Positions 48,430-60,429 of a stretch of 64,000 nucleotides of DNA are shown here, in pieces; position 1 is the first letter of the stretch; the number at the start of each line of letters is the position of its first letter. The notes beneath the pieces are model-generated. The model did no database searches. It saw only the letters and a program-made list of their open reading frames with translations, and had not been told where the DNA came from. The position numbers and the translations under genes are program-made. Origin of the DNA: Micromonospora sp. WMMD1102 (GTDB taxonomy: Bacteria > Actinomycetota > Actinomycetes > Mycobacteriales > Micromonosporaceae); contig NZ_JARUBN010000001.1 of assembly GCF_029626265.1 (NCBI RefSeq), positions 3,348,001 through 3,412,000 on the forward strand, written 5' to 3'.

Positions 48430-49632
48430 TCAGGTCGCGGATGCGGAGGGCTCCGCTCGTCTGCCCCGATCACGGAGGGTGTCCGCCGCGGCCACCCCGG
48501 CCAGCACCAGGCAGACGTAGCCGGCGATGCCCACCAGCGGCAGCAGCCGGGTCAGCGGGACGATCGCCACCAGCAGCCCGAGCGCCACCAGCCGGGAGCC
48601 GGAACCCCGGGCGAAGACCTCGTAGTCGAACCGGATCCGGCCGAGCAGGAACAGCACCGGCCCGCCCAGCAGCAGGGCGGTCGTCCGCCACCCCACCGTC
48701 TCCAGCGGCTCGGTGATGACCTGCTTGAAGGCCGCCGCCGCGAACACGACGCCGGCCACCATCAGCAGGTGGGTGTACGGGGCCATTCCGATGAACCGAC
48801 GGGCCGCCGGAGCCGACTCGATCGCCTGTGGCAGTACCTCGCCGGCCCGGTGCGTGTAGACCCGCCACAGCAGCACGGTGCTGAGGAACGTGGCGAACAG
48901 TCCGCCGGCCGGGGCGATTCCGGCCGGCGCCTCGCTGTAGACCAGGCCGGCGACCAGGATCGCGTCGCCAAGCGCGATCATGAAGAACTGCTGGTAGCGC
49001 TCTGCAAGGTGCGCCGCGGTCACACTGAACTGCTCGGGCGGCAGCCGCCTCCGCCCGGGGACCGGATAGCCCAGGAAGAAGCCCAGGTAGTCGATCGCGG
49101 CGGCGAGTGCCCAGACCGCCAGCCGGAGCGTGTCGGCCGGCAGCAGCGCGCCGACGATCCACGGCACCGTCGAGACGGTGAACCAGCAGAAGATCCGGAC
49201 GGCCCGCCCCTGGGCCCGCCGGCCGCGCAGGATCGGCACCAGGAGCAGGCCACGACCCAGATGGATCCCGACGTAGGCACCGGCGAAGACCAGTCCTCCG
49301 TGTCCGAAGGCGTGCGGCACGGTCGCCGCCATCACCAGGGCGCCCAGCATCACCGCGATCATCAGGAACTGGATCCAGACCTGCTGCGGGTCGTAGAGGT
49401 CGGTCACGAACGCGGTGATCGCCCAGACCCACCAGATGGCGGCGAGCAGGAGCACCGCCTGGGCGATCCCGAGCCAACTGACGTTCAGGCCGAGGTTCCG
49501 GGAGATCTGGGCGAGCGCGACGACGAAGACCAGGTCGAAGAAGAGTTCCAGCAGCGTGGCCCGGCGGGAGCCCGCCGGATCGCGCTCCAGACCCGCCCTG
49601 GCGCTCGCCCTCACCTGCCAAGACTGCGGCAC
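48430..49632 (-). CDS. Low-temperature-requirement protein A (LtrA) family
   Basis: 400 aa, GTG 49632 (GTG 49614 also possible). The N-terminal LELFFDLVFVVALAQI motif is diagnostic. About ten transmembrane helices follow, with HLAERYQQFFMIALGDAILVAG in the centre, another family hallmark. A membrane protein first linked to growth at low temperature in Listeria; molecular function unknown. The C-terminal tail is basic. Confidence 0.92.
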   Translation of the reverse strand: MPQSWQVRASARAGLERDPAGSRRATLLELFFDLVFVVALAQISRNLGLNVSWLGIAQAVLLLAAIWWVWAITAFVTDLYDPQQVWIQFLMIAVMLGALVMAATVPHAFGHGGLVFAGAYVGIHLGRGLLLVPILRGRRAQGRAVRIFCWFTVSTVPWIVGALLPADTLRLAVWALAAAIDYLGFFLGYPVPGRRRLPPEQFSVTAAHLAERYQQFFMIALGDAILVAGLVYSEAPAGIAPAGGLFATFLSTVLLWRVYTHRAGEVLPQAIESAPAARRFIGMAPYTHLLMVAGVVFAAAAFKQVITEPLETVGWRTTALLLGGPVLFLLGRIRFDYEVFARGSGSRLVALGLLVAIVPLTRLLPLVGIAGYVCLVLAGVAAADTLRDRGRRAEPSASAT

Positions 49633-49734
49633 GACCGGTCCGGACGGCAGGACAATCCAGCATCTTCCGGGCGACTTCCGTCCGGCTCGGCGCCGACCGA
49701 GACGGGATGTGCCAACCGAACGAGCCGGGAGGTG

Positions 49735-50340
49735 TTACCCGAACGAGCCGGTCGCGACCGGGCCAGCCGGTTCGTACCTGCCGATGATCACTCCGTTCGG
49801 CGAGACGGTCCCGTGCACCAATCTGAGTCCGGCCGGGACGGTGCCGTCGGCGAAGAGCCGCTTGCCGGAGCCGAGCACGACCGGGAAGACCAGCAGCCGG
49901 AACTCGTCGACCAGGTCGTGCCGCAGCAGTGTCTGCACCAGGTTGCCGCTGCCGTGCACCTGCAACTCCGGTCCGTCCGCCTTCTTCAGCGCCGCCACGC
50001 CCTCGGCGACGTCGCCCTCGATCAGCTCGGACCGGTCCCAGCCCAGGGTCGGTCGCCCTCGGGAGGCGACGTACTTAGTGGCCCGGTTGAGCGGCTCAGC
50101 GCCCTCCTCCGCCGAGGCGTGCGGCCAGTACGCGGCGAAGATGTCGTAGGTGCGGCGCCCGAGGACCAGGTCGAACGGCTTGCCCATCAGGTCCTCCATG
50201 GCGGCGCCCACCTGGTCGTCCCAGTAGTTGACCATCCAGCCGCCGTGGGCGAAGCCGTTGTCGTCGTCTTCGCCGGGGCCGCCCGGGGCCTGCATGACGC
50301 CGTCGAGGGTCAGGAACGTGCTCACAACCAGCTTCCGCAT
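49735..50340 (-). CDS. Dihydrofolate reductase-like (RibD C-terminal domain) protein
   Basis: 201 aa from ATG 50340, GAGAGGAC upstream. MRKLVVSTFLTLDGVMQAPGG, FDLVLGRRTYDIFAAYWP, LQVHGSGNLVQTLLRHDLVDEFRLLVFPVVLGSGKRLF are typical of the DHFR-like family common in actinobacteria. NADPH binding is expected; it is unlikely to be the essential folA enzyme. Confidence 0.92.
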   Translation of the reverse strand: MRKLVVSTFLTLDGVMQAPGGPGEDDDNGFAHGGWMVNYWDDQVGAAMEDLMGKPFDLVLGRRTYDIFAAYWPHASAEEGAEPLNRATKYVASRGRPTLGWDRSELIEGDVAEGVAALKKADGPELQVHGSGNLVQTLLRHDLVDEFRLLVFPVVLGSGKRLFADGTVPAGLRLVHGTVSPNGVIIGRYEPAGPVATGSFG

Positions 50341-50514
50341 GCCGGTGTCCTCTCCGTCGGGTCGCGATCTCGTGCTGCCGCCACACTTCCACCGACAACT
50401 CCACCAGTCAAGACTGAGTTTATTGTCGGTCATTGCCATGGATGACGGACGCGGTCGCGGGCGGCGCCGAGATGGCGGATGAAGAGTGCGGAGGAGGCCG
50501 GCGGCCTCGGTTGG

Positions 50515-51315
50515 CTAAGGAACGATCGCGTCGACGTAACCGCCGTCGACCCGGATCGCCGCGCCGGTGGTGGCCGAGGCGAGCGGCGAGGCGAGATAGG
50601 TGACCATGTTGGCGATCTCGACGGGCTCGATCAGCCGCTGGAGCAGGGACTGCGGCCGGTGCAGCCGCATGAACTCGCGCTGCGCCCGCTCCCACGGCAG
50701 GCTCCGGTCCACGAGCTGATAGACGAACTCCTGCACGCCACCGGTGTGTGTCGGGCCGGCGAGCACCGAGTTGACCGTCACCCCGCTGCCGGCGGCGGCC
50801 TTGGCGAACCCACGGGACACGCCGAGCAGCGCCGTCTTGGAGACGCCATAGTGGATCATCTCGGCCGGGGTGACGATTGCCGAGTCGCTGCCGATGTACT
50901 GCACCCGCCCCCAGCCGCGCTCCATCATCCCGGGCAGGTAGCTCCGGGTCAGCCGTACCGCGGCCAGCACGTTCACCTCGAGGTAGCGCCGCCACTCCTG
51001 ATCGTCGATCTCCAGTGCCGGCCGGGCGCCGAAGATGCCGAGGTTGTTGACCAGGATGTCGACGCTGGGCAGGATCTCGAGGGCCCGCGCCGAGCCGTCG
51101 TCGCTGGCGACGTCGGCCGCGACCTCGACCACCTCCGCCGCCGGCACCTCCGCCCGCAGCGCGGTCGCGGCCCGCGCCACGGTCTCCGGGGTACGCCCGT
51201 TGACGGCGACCCGGGCACCGGCCCTGGCCAGCCCGGTGGCGATGGCGGCGCCGATGCCCTGGGTCGATCCGGTCACCAGCGCGGTCCGGCCGGTCAGGTC
51301 GATCTGCACGGTCAT
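50515..51315 (-). CDS. Short-chain dehydrogenase/reductase
   Basis: 266 aa from ATG 51315 with GGGGAG upstream. Cofactor motif TGSTQGIG, NNLGIFG (NNAG variant), catalytic Ser in QYIGSDSA and Tyr/Lys in HYGVSKTA, C-terminal GGYVDAIVP. Arg at VAVNGRTPE suggests NADP(H). Substrate unknown. A palindrome TCTGTACAGA lies 45 bp upstream. Confidence 0.95.
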   Translation of the reverse strand: MTVQIDLTGRTALVTGSTQGIGAAIATGLARAGARVAVNGRTPETVARAATALRAEVPAAEVVEVAADVASDDGSARALEILPSVDILVNNLGIFGARPALEIDDQEWRRYLEVNVLAAVRLTRSYLPGMMERGWGRVQYIGSDSAIVTPAEMIHYGVSKTALLGVSRGFAKAAAGSGVTVNSVLAGPTHTGGVQEFVYQLVDRSLPWERAQREFMRLHRPQSLLQRLIEPVEIANMVTYLASPLASATTGAAIRVDGGYVDAIVP

Positions 51316-51359
51316 GAGGCTCCCCGAACATCTCAGCGGTCTCGGAGGACCGGCGCGAA

Positions 51360-51369
51360 TCTGTACAGA
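51360..51369. promoter_or_regulatory. TCTGTACAGA palindrome upstream of the SDR gene
   Basis: A perfect 10-bp palindrome with a TGTACA core, 45 bp before the SDR start. Candidate site for a TetR/MarR-type regulator; none is encoded next to it. Confidence 0.35.
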
Positions 51370-51400
51370 ACCGACCGTAGTGCGGGGTCCCGACGAAAGG

Positions 51401-51436
51401 CGCGGCGGGTACCACCGGCCGGTGGTACCCGCCGCG
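51401..51436 (-). terminator. 36-bp perfect palindrome, terminator of the DoxX gene
   Basis: 51401-51418 is the exact complement of 51419-51436, 15 bp after the DoxX stop. On the minus strand it is followed by CCTTTCG, a weak T-run. A strong intrinsic-type hairpin. Confidence 0.75.
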
Positions 51437-51451
51437 TCGGCGAGGTGTGGG

Positions 51452-52015
51452 TCACTTGAGCCAGGGCTGCCGCCGCACGATCGGCAGGCCGGCCCAGATC
51501 CGGCCGAGCCCCCAGGTGTCGCCGGCACCGACCAGGGCCAGGCCGGCGAGCAGCGCGGCGTGGATCAGGTGCTCGTCCATGAAGGGGTTGTTCTCGGGAG
51601 GCAGCACGACGGTCCACATCAGCACGTACAGCAGGCCGCCGGCCACCGCCGCGACCCGGAGGCCGATCCCGGCCAGCAAAGCGACCCCGATGGCGAGCAG
51701 GCCGACCATGAACAGCACGTCCGCCCAGGCGGCACCGGCGATACCGTGGTAGAACCCCTGGAACGGCCCTTCCGCGCCGAACCCCAGGAAGCCCTTGGTG
51801 GGGCTGCCGCCGTTGATCCAGGCGGCCTTGCTCTCGGTCGCGTGGCCGAGCCCGAACGTCTTGTCCAGGAACGCCCACAGGAAGGTCCAGCCCAGCGCGA
51901 GCCGGATGCCGGCGAAAACGTACCGGGCGGCCCGCTGGGCGGCGGTCTGCACACCCACCCGGTCGGCCGCGTCCGCGGTCTGTCGGGCGACGGGCTGGTT
52001 GCTGGTCGCCGTCAT
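51452..52015 (-). CDS. DoxX-family membrane protein
   Basis: 187 aa from ATG 52015 (MTATSNQPVAR). After a hydrophilic 40-residue head, four hydrophobic helices are visible (YVFAGIRLALGWTFLWAFLDKTFGLG; AAWADVLFMVGLLAIGVALLAGIG; VAAVAGGLLYVLMWTVVL; ALLAGLALVGAG), with the NPFMDEHLIHA loop of this family. It lies 44 bp after an Acg-type nitroreductase gene on the same strand. DoxX-type proteins work in redox or quinone-linked reactions. A DosR-like box lies inside the upstream gene. Confidence 0.88.
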   Translation of the reverse strand: MTATSNQPVARQTADAADRVGVQTAAQRAARYVFAGIRLALGWTFLWAFLDKTFGLGHATESKAAWINGGSPTKGFLGFGAEGPFQGFYHGIAGAAWADVLFMVGLLAIGVALLAGIGLRVAAVAGGLLYVLMWTVVLPPENNPFMDEHLIHAALLAGLALVGAGDTWGLGRIWAGLPIVRRQPWLK

Positions 52016-52059
52016 CGTCGTCACGTCCTCTCTGCTGTCGTCCGCGCTGTCCCTCGCGG

Positions 52060-53091
52060 CTACCTCCATTCGACGCCGCCGACCACCACCCGCGGCAGGG
52101 CCGGCGGACCGCCCGTACCCGGGACTTTGGACCCGTCTTCCCGGGCCGTCCGGTGCGGTGCCGCCGTCCCGGCCGATCGCAGCCGCCCGGCGGTTACCTG
52201 ACCGATCCGCAGCACCATCTGCGGCCGACCGGACCGCCCGAGGGCGAGGCGGAGCTGCTCGCGCGCCGCCGGAACGGCGACCACCTGCGCGTGCAGGCCC
52301 GCCTTCAGCCCGGCAGCCGTGACCGTCAACAGCAGCCGCTGCACCGCCTGCCCGGCCCGCAACTGGTCACCGGGAGTGTCCAACGGGCTGCCCAGGACCG
52401 CCACCATCGGCTCGCCGCCCGCATCGAGCGGCGGCGGCACGGCATCCGGTCCGTCGACCAGCGACGCGACGGCACCGGGACCGCCGGGCAACGACGCGAC
52501 AGCGCCCGGACTGTCGGGCGGCGGTGCGGTACGCCAGCGGATCGCGCCCGCCGCCTCCGCCGGAACCCGCTCCAGCACCCGCCGGGCACTCGCCTCGATC
52601 TGGGCGAACGCGGCCACCGCGGGATGCCCGACGATCAGCTCCAGCCAGCCGTGCTCGATCCGGGCCGCCTCGATCAGCCGGCGCCGCACCTCGGGCGGCA
52701 CCGACGCCGGCAGGACCGGCCCGGCGGCGACGGCGCAGTACGGCAGTGCCGCACACAGCTCCCGCTCGGCAGGACCCGCCGACTGCACCGGACCGGGATG
52801 CAGCCGGGCCAGCAGTTCCGGTTCGTCGCGGTTCGGGCGCAGCCGGACCAGCGCCGGCCGACCGCAGACCGCCAGGGCCAGCCGTACGTTGAACAGGCCG
52901 GCACCACCACCCACCCGCGCGGCCCAGCCGGCGCGGTCGGCGGACCCGTCCACACCGGACGGAGTCGCCAGCACGTCGATGGCACCGTCGCGCAGCCGCA
53001 GCCACCGCCGGCTCTGTTCCGCCCCGGGCGCTCGGGCGGCGGCGGCCACCGCACGGTCCAGATCCGCCCGGGTATATCCCGTCGAACTCAT
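52060..53091 (-). CDS. Acg-family nitroreductase-like protein, paralogue 2
   Basis: 343 aa, ATG with GAGGAGGAAG upstream. Shares layout with its neighbour: N-terminal FNVRLALAVCGRPALVRLRP, LIEAARIEHGWLELIVGHPAVAAFAQIE, and C-terminal RAGQAVQRLLLTVTAAGLKAGLHAQVV. These match the two half-domains of Acg (Rv2032)-type flavoproteins of the mycobacterial DosR regulon. It is more divergent than the upstream paralogue and has an Ala/Gly/Pro-rich insertion at about 195-225. Function likely flavin sequestration or reduction. Confidence 0.8.
   Translation of the reverse strand: MSSTGYTRADLDRAVAAAARAPGAEQSRRWLRLRDGAIDVLATPSGVDGSADRAGWAARVGGGAGLFNVRLALAVCGRPALVRLRPNRDEPELLARLHPGPVQSAGPAERELCAALPYCAVAAGPVLPASVPPEVRRRLIEAARIEHGWLELIVGHPAVAAFAQIEASARRVLERVPAEAAGAIRWRTAPPPDSPGAVASLPGGPGAVASLVDGPDAVPPPLDAGGEPMVAVLGSPLDTPGDQLRAGQAVQRLLLTVTAAGLKAGLHAQVVAVPAAREQLRLALGRSGRPQMVLRIGQVTAGRLRSAGTAAPHRTAREDGSKVPGTGGPPALPRVVVGGVEWR
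52121..52134. promoter_or_regulatory. Intragenic DosR-like box GGGACTTTGGACCC
   Basis: Matches the mycobacterial DosR half-palindrome pattern GGGACTTNNGNCCC. It lies in the 3' part of the Acg-like gene, 106 bp before the DoxX start. May be chance, as it is coding sequence. Confidence 0.4.
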
Positions 53092-53197
53092 CTGCTTCCT
53101 CCTCGCCGCCCCGCCCGACCCAGGAGGCGGCCCGCCGTCCAGCCGACCCCGACCGGTCCGAGCCGGTCCGCTCGCCGTCGCGCCGCGCCGGAGCCGG

Positions 53198-54226
53198 TCA
53201 GTCGGCGTACTCGATCACGTCGGCGGGTTCCCGCCGCAGCACCGGCGGCAGCGGATCCGGATCGTCCACGAAGCCCAGCCGGACCACCACGTACGGCTCG
53301 CCGATGTCGGCGAGCATGTTGCGCATCAGCCAACGCGGCCAGTCCAGCTCGATCGGGTCGCTCAGCGGTGCCGTGGCGAGCCCGTCGGCGACGGCGGCCA
53401 GCAGCAGGGCGGAGAGCGCCTCGCCACCGGTGAGCAGGTCGGCCGGACCGTCGGCGTCGCCGAACAGGATCGCGTAGGTGGCTCCCCGGTCCATCCCGTC
53501 GCCGACCTCCAGCCCCGGGGTGCCGCCGAACGCGTGATCCCGGATCGGCACCCGGCGGATCCCCGGCCGGACCGCCGAGGCGGCCGGTACCCCGTCCCGG
53601 GCTTCCGGCGGGCGGTTGGTCCAGCGCCGCAACTCGACCCGGTAGGCCGGGTCGTCCAGTTCGACGCCCGCGGCGTTGGCGGTGGCCACGGCCAGCATCG
53701 GCATCTGGTCGTCGCGGACCAGGTGCAGGTGTGCTCCCTCGGCCTCGACCACCGCACGGAGCCGGTGCAGGATCTGCGGGTCGACTCGGCGGTCCCCGAA
53801 GGCCCGCCGGTCGGTACGGCGCAGCGCGGCCGCCGCCTGCTGCCGGGACTGTTCCGGATCGGGCGCCGCCCGTCCGGTGACCGTGAGCCGGGCCAGCAGG
53901 TCCGGATCGGCGTGGTCCGGGAACCGTGTCACCTCGGTGCGGTAGCCGGCCACGGCGAGCGCCAGTCGGGCGTGGTGCAGGGCCGCGCCACAGCTGACCA
54001 GCAGCAGCCGTCGGGTCGCGTCGACGGTGTGCACCTGCCGGGAGCGGTCCGCCCGCAACTCCAGTACGGCGCCGGGGCCGACCCGCCACCGCCACGGCTG
54101 GGTGTTGAAGACCGAGGGCGCCAGCAGCGCGTACGCGGCGGCGGCACCGAACGCGGCGCGGGCCTCGGCGGCGGGCACGGCGGTGTCGTCGGCGACCGTC
54201 GTCGCGGTGCTCCGGTTGGGGATCAT
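53198..54226 (-). CDS. Acg-family nitroreductase-like protein, paralogue 1
   Basis: 342 aa from ATG 54226 (GAGGAGGAAAAGCG upstream). LLAPSVFNTQPWRWRV is the classic nitroreductase N-terminal signature; GAALHHARLALAVAGYRTEVTRFPD, DRRAFGDRRVDP and a C-terminal GGEALSALLLAAVADGLATAPLSDPIEL ending with VVRLGF complete it. Same family as Rv2032/Rv3127/Rv3131 of M. tuberculosis, all DosR-regulated. It faces devR across a spacer with three DosR-like boxes and is followed by the second paralogue. Confidence 0.9.
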   Translation of the reverse strand: MIPNRSTATTVADDTAVPAAEARAAFGAAAAYALLAPSVFNTQPWRWRVGPGAVLELRADRSRQVHTVDATRRLLLVSCGAALHHARLALAVAGYRTEVTRFPDHADPDLLARLTVTGRAAPDPEQSRQQAAAALRRTDRRAFGDRRVDPQILHRLRAVVEAEGAHLHLVRDDQMPMLAVATANAAGVELDDPAYRVELRRWTNRPPEARDGVPAASAVRPGIRRVPIRDHAFGGTPGLEVGDGMDRGATYAILFGDADGPADLLTGGEALSALLLAAVADGLATAPLSDPIELDWPRWLMRNMLADIGEPYVVVRLGFVDDPDPLPPVLRREPADVIEYAD

Positions 54227-54288
54227 CGCTTTTCCTCCTCGTTCGCTGTCTGCCCCACCACGGTGCGCCGCCGCGCCGGCGGACCGGC

Positions 54289-54361
54289 AGGGCCGCAGGT
54301 CCCGAACCGGCAGGCCGCAGTCCCCGGACTCGGCACGCGCCGTTGTAGGACCTTCGGCCCT
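54289..54361. promoter_or_regulatory. Three DosR-like boxes between the Acg gene and devR
   Basis: Minus strand GGACCTGCGGCCCT (54302-54289), minus strand GGGACTGCGGCCTG (54324-54311, weaker), plus strand GGACCTTCGGCCCT (54348-54361). The first and third agree at 13 of 14 bases. Boxes one and two are about 21 bp apart, as in tandem DosR sites. They suggest autoregulation of devR and control of the nitroreductases. Confidence 0.6.
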
Positions 54362-54395
54362 GTCGGTCGGCGCGTCGGGCGGGTAGGAAGGAACG

Positions 54396-55034
54396 GTGAT
54401 CAGAGTTTTCCTGCTCGACGACCACGAGGTGGTCCGGCGCGGCCTGGCCGACCTGTTGCAGAGCAACGGCGACATCGAGGTGGTCGGCGAGTCCGGCTCC
54501 GCCCAGGAGGCGGCGCGGCGAATCCCGGCACTCCGCCCCGACGTGGCGATCCTGGACGCCCGGCTGCCGGACGGCAACGGCATCGACGTGTGCCGGGACG
54601 TCCGGGCCGTCGACTCGACGATCAAGGGCCTGATCCTCACCTCCTACGAGGACGACGAGGCGCTCTTCGCGGCGATCATGGCCGGCGCCGCCGGGTACGT
54701 CCTGAAGCAGATCCGCGGCACCGACCTGGTCGACGCGGTCCACCGGGTGGCCGCCGGCCAGTCGCTGCTGGACCCGGCGGTCACCGCCCGGGTGCTGGAC
54801 CGGATCCGCAGCGGGGTCGAGCAGCCCCGCGAGTTCCAGTCGCTGACCGAACAGGAGCGCCGGATCCTGGAGTACGTGGCGGAGGGGCTCACCAACCGGG
54901 AGATCGCCGGCAAGATGTTCCTGGCCGAGAAGACCGTGAAGAACTACGTCTCCAGCCTGCTGGCCAAGCTCGGCCTGGAACGGCGTACCCAGGCGGCGGT
55001 GCTGGCCACCCGGCTGCTCGGCGACCGGCACTGA
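54396..55034 (+). CDS. devR: DevR/DosR-type response regulator
   Basis: 212 aa, GTG start after AGGAAGGAA. Receiver residues: acidic D8/D9, phospho-acceptor D54 (same position as in M. tuberculosis DosR), T in LILTSYEDD, K in VLKQI. LuxR-type helix-turn-helix at about 148-205 (LTEQERRILEYVAEGLTNREIAGKMFLAEKTVKNYVSSLLAKLG), the characteristic DosR spelling. It should activate the surrounding redox and acetate genes when phosphorylated by the convergent DevS kinase. Confidence 0.93.
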   Translation: MIRVFLLDDHEVVRRGLADLLQSNGDIEVVGESGSAQEAARRIPALRPDVAILDARLPDGNGIDVCRDVRAVDSTIKGLILTSYEDDEALFAAIMAGAAGYVLKQIRGTDLVDAVHRVAAGQSLLDPAVTARVLDRIRSGVEQPREFQSLTEQERRILEYVAEGLTNREIAGKMFLAEKTVKNYVSSLLAKLGLERRTQAAVLATRLLGDRH

Positions 55035-55068
55035 GCCGACGCCGCACCGGCACTGAGCCGACGCCGCA
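55025..55068. repeat. 22-bp tandem duplication across the devR stop codon
   Basis: Two identical units (55025-55046, 55047-55068) with core CACTGAGCCGACGCC; the stop TGA lies in the first, so a second, unused copy of the gene end follows. Confidence 0.8.
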
Positions 55069-55106
55069 CCGGCGCCGGGCGGGCGCCGAGCACCGGGACC
55101 GGCTGG

Positions 55107-57600
<2,494 letters not shown>

Positions 57601-57604
<4 letters not shown>

Positions 57605-60297
57605 CCGGCGGCCCGGAGTTGCCGCAGGGTCCGGTCGGGTTCGGTGCCCACCGGGGCGAGCCGGAGCTTGGCGTCGACCACCGCCACCCCGTCCGGGCCG
57701 ACAAGCACCGGATTCAGGTCCAGTTCGGCCACCTCCGGCAGGTCGGCGGCGAGCTGACCGAGCCGGCAGAGCAGGTCCTCGACGGCGCCGGTGTGCACCG
57801 GCGGGGCGCCACGGTAGCCGGTGAGCAGGGGCGCGGCCCGCAGCGAGCGCCACATCCGCGCGGCGTCCAGGTCGGTCACCGGGGTCAGCCGCAGCGACCG
57901 GTCGCCGAGCAGGTCGGTGTGCACGCCGCCGAGCCCGACCATCACCAGCGAGCCGAACTGCGGGTCGTGCACCACCCCGGCCACCAGTTCGAGCTGGCCG
58001 CGCGCCATCGGCTGCACCAGGACCGGACCGGCGGTTCCGGCCTGCCGGCCGGCGCCGGCCACCCTCGGGTACGCCGCCCGCACCTGCTCCGGGCCGGTCA
58101 GGTGCAACGCCACCCCGCCCACATCGCTCTTGTGCACCAGGTCCGGATCGGCCGACTTCAGCGCGACCGGGTAGCCGAACCCGTCGGCGGCGGCGACCGC
58201 GTCCGTCGCGGATTCCACCCGCAGCGCCGGCACCACCGGGATGCCGTAGCTGCCCAGGATCTCGGCGATCCGGTCGTACGGCTGCCAGCCGGAAGCCGTC
58301 GCGAGCGTCTCGCGCACCAGCTCCCGGCCACGTACGGCGGTGCTGGCCCTCGGCGGGACGCTGCCGGTCGGCTGCCGGAGCCAGTCGGCGTACCAGGCAG
58401 CGTGGCCGATCGCCCGGACGGCGCGTTCCGGCAGGTCGAAGACGGGGACCCGACGGTCGCCGACGGTGGCCGGCGGTTCGGCGAGGCCGAGTACCACGAC
58501 CGCGGCGGTCAGTCCCGGCGTCGCGTCCAGCACCGGGGCGACCGCGTGCAGCATGGCCGGCACGTCGTTGGCCCGGGTCGCCGCGACCACCAGCAGCAGC
58601 GCGTCGACCTCACCGCTGTCCGCGACCGTGCGGACGGCGTCGGCGAACGCCGCCGGGCTGGCGCCGGCACCGAGGTCGAGCGGGTTGTCGTCGCCGGCCA
58701 GCGGCGGCAGCACCACCCGCAGCCGCTCCCGCAGTGCCGGGCCGAGCGAGCCGACCCGCAGTCCGGCCCCGTCGGCGGCGTCGGCGGCCAGTACGTTGAC
58801 CCCGCCGGCGTTGCCGACGATCCCGAGCCGGTCGCCGGCCGGCAGTGGCTGGCCGGTGAGCAGCCGGGCGGTGTCCATCAGGTCGCCGAGGGTCTCCAGC
58901 CGGATCACCCCGGCCTGGGCGAAGAGCGCGTCGACGGTGCTGTCCGGTGCCGCCGCGGCGGCGGTGTGGGACGCCCCGGCCCGCTGCCCGGCCCGGGACC
59001 GGCCGCTCTTGACCGCCAGTACCGGCTTGCGCCTGGCGAGCCCGCGGACCAGCCGGGCGAACCGGCGGGGGTTGCCGAACGACTCCAGGTAGAGGGCGAC
59101 GGCCCGGGTGGCCGGGTCGTCGTACCAGTACGCGATCAGGTCGTTGCCGCTGACGTCGGCCTTGTTGCCGAGCGAGACGAAGCTGGACAGGCCGCAGCCG
59201 GCCCGTTCGGCGTGCTCCAGCAGGGCGATGCCGACGGCACCGGACTGCGACGCGACGGCCAGTCCACCGGCCGGCGGCAGTACCGGGGCGAACGCGGCGG
59301 CGAGCCGGACCGCCGGGTCGGTGTTCACCACCCCGACACAGTTCGGGCCGACCAGCCGGATCCCGTGCGCGCGGGCCACCTCGACCAGTTCGCGTTGCGC
59401 CTCCCGGCCGGCGGCACCGCTCTCGCCGAGGCCGGAACTGAGCACCACTGCCGCGCGTACCCCGGCGGCGGCCGCGTCCCGGATCGTCTCGACCACCGCC
59501 GGGGCGGGCACCGCGACGACCGCCAGCTCGACCGGTTCCGGCAGCGCGGACAGGCTCGGGTACGCCGGCAGCCCGCAGACCTCGTTGGCGTTCGGGTTGA
59601 CCGGGTGGACCGGCCCGATGAAGCCGTACCGGAGCAGGCTGCGCAGCGTCTCGTGCCCGATGCCGCCCGGGGTGCGGCCGGCGCCGACCACTGCCACCGA
59701 GCGGGGTGCCAGCAGCGGGCGCAGCGAGGCTCGTTGCGCCACCCGGTCCCGCGCGTCGGCGGCGCCGAGTTCGGCCTCGCTGGGTTCGGTGGGCAGGCCG
59801 ACGGCGAGCAGCATGTCCTCGGTGCGGGAACCGGCCCGTCCGGTCAGGTCCGCCGCGACCTGGAGCATCGCCGCGTTCGCCGGCAGCACGTCGCCGCGCA
59901 GTTCGGTGACGCCGGCCGCGCCGGCCACCGCCCGCAGGTGTTCCAGCAGCAGCGTGCCGATGCCCCGGTGCCGCTGCCCGTCGGCGACGAAGACGGCGAA
60001 CTCGGCGGAGCCGCCCTCGCCGACCTCGTAGGCGGCGACCCCGGCGAGCTGGCCGGCGGTCTCGGCGAGTACCGCGCCGTGTTCGGCGGGTGCGGCGGGG
60101 CGGCAGAGCCGGTCGACCTCGGCGGCGATGGTCCGCTCACCGGGTACGGCGAAGAACCGCATCCGCAGGCTCTCCGGCGAGCTGCGCCGGTACAGCTCGG
60201 TCAGCCGGCCCCGGTCCTGCGGGGTGACCGCGCGGATCCGGACGATCCCGCCGTCGATGGCGAGCGCGTCGGCGCCGGGTATGGCCTGGACGAACAC
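57601..60297 (-). CDS. GNAT / NDP-forming acyl-CoA synthetase fusion (Pat-like)
   Basis: 898 aa, GTG 60297. Residues about 18-165 are a GNAT domain (VRIRAVTPQDRGRLTELYRR, AEFAVFVADGQRHRGIGTLLLEHL). Then the CoA-binding domain (SVAVVGAGRTPGGIGHETLRSLLRYGF), succinyl-CoA-ligase-like domains (LVGPNCVGVVNT, ASQSGAVGIALLEHAERAG, KPVLAVKSGRS, GNAGGVNVLAADAADGAGL) and a C-terminal ATP-grasp domain (YGIPVVPALRVESA, PVALKSADPDLVHKSDVGGVALHL). Such proteins acetylate acetyl-CoA synthetases or make acyl-CoA. The GNAT-first order is the actinobacterial type. First gene of acs-usp-devS. Confidence 0.9.
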
Positions 60298-60413
60298 CTC
60301 GGGTACCCCATTTCGCGTCGGTCCGGTCCCCGGCGGGTCCGCCGGGTCCTGCTCCAGCTACCAGCACACCCGCAGGTGCCCCGCGCGGACAGGGTCGGAG
60401 CGCCCGCCGCCGG

Positions 60414-60429
60414 AGGGCCGGTCGGCCCT
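60414..60429. promoter_or_regulatory. 16-bp palindrome, DosR-like box between acs-like and CBS genes
   Basis: AGGGCCG-GT-CGGCCCT is a perfect palindrome; its right half (TCGGCCCT) equals that of the devR box at 54348-54361. AGGACGGTCCT (60443-60453) is a second small palindrome. It lies 82 bp before the CBS start and 117 bp before the acs-like start. Confidence 0.5.
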
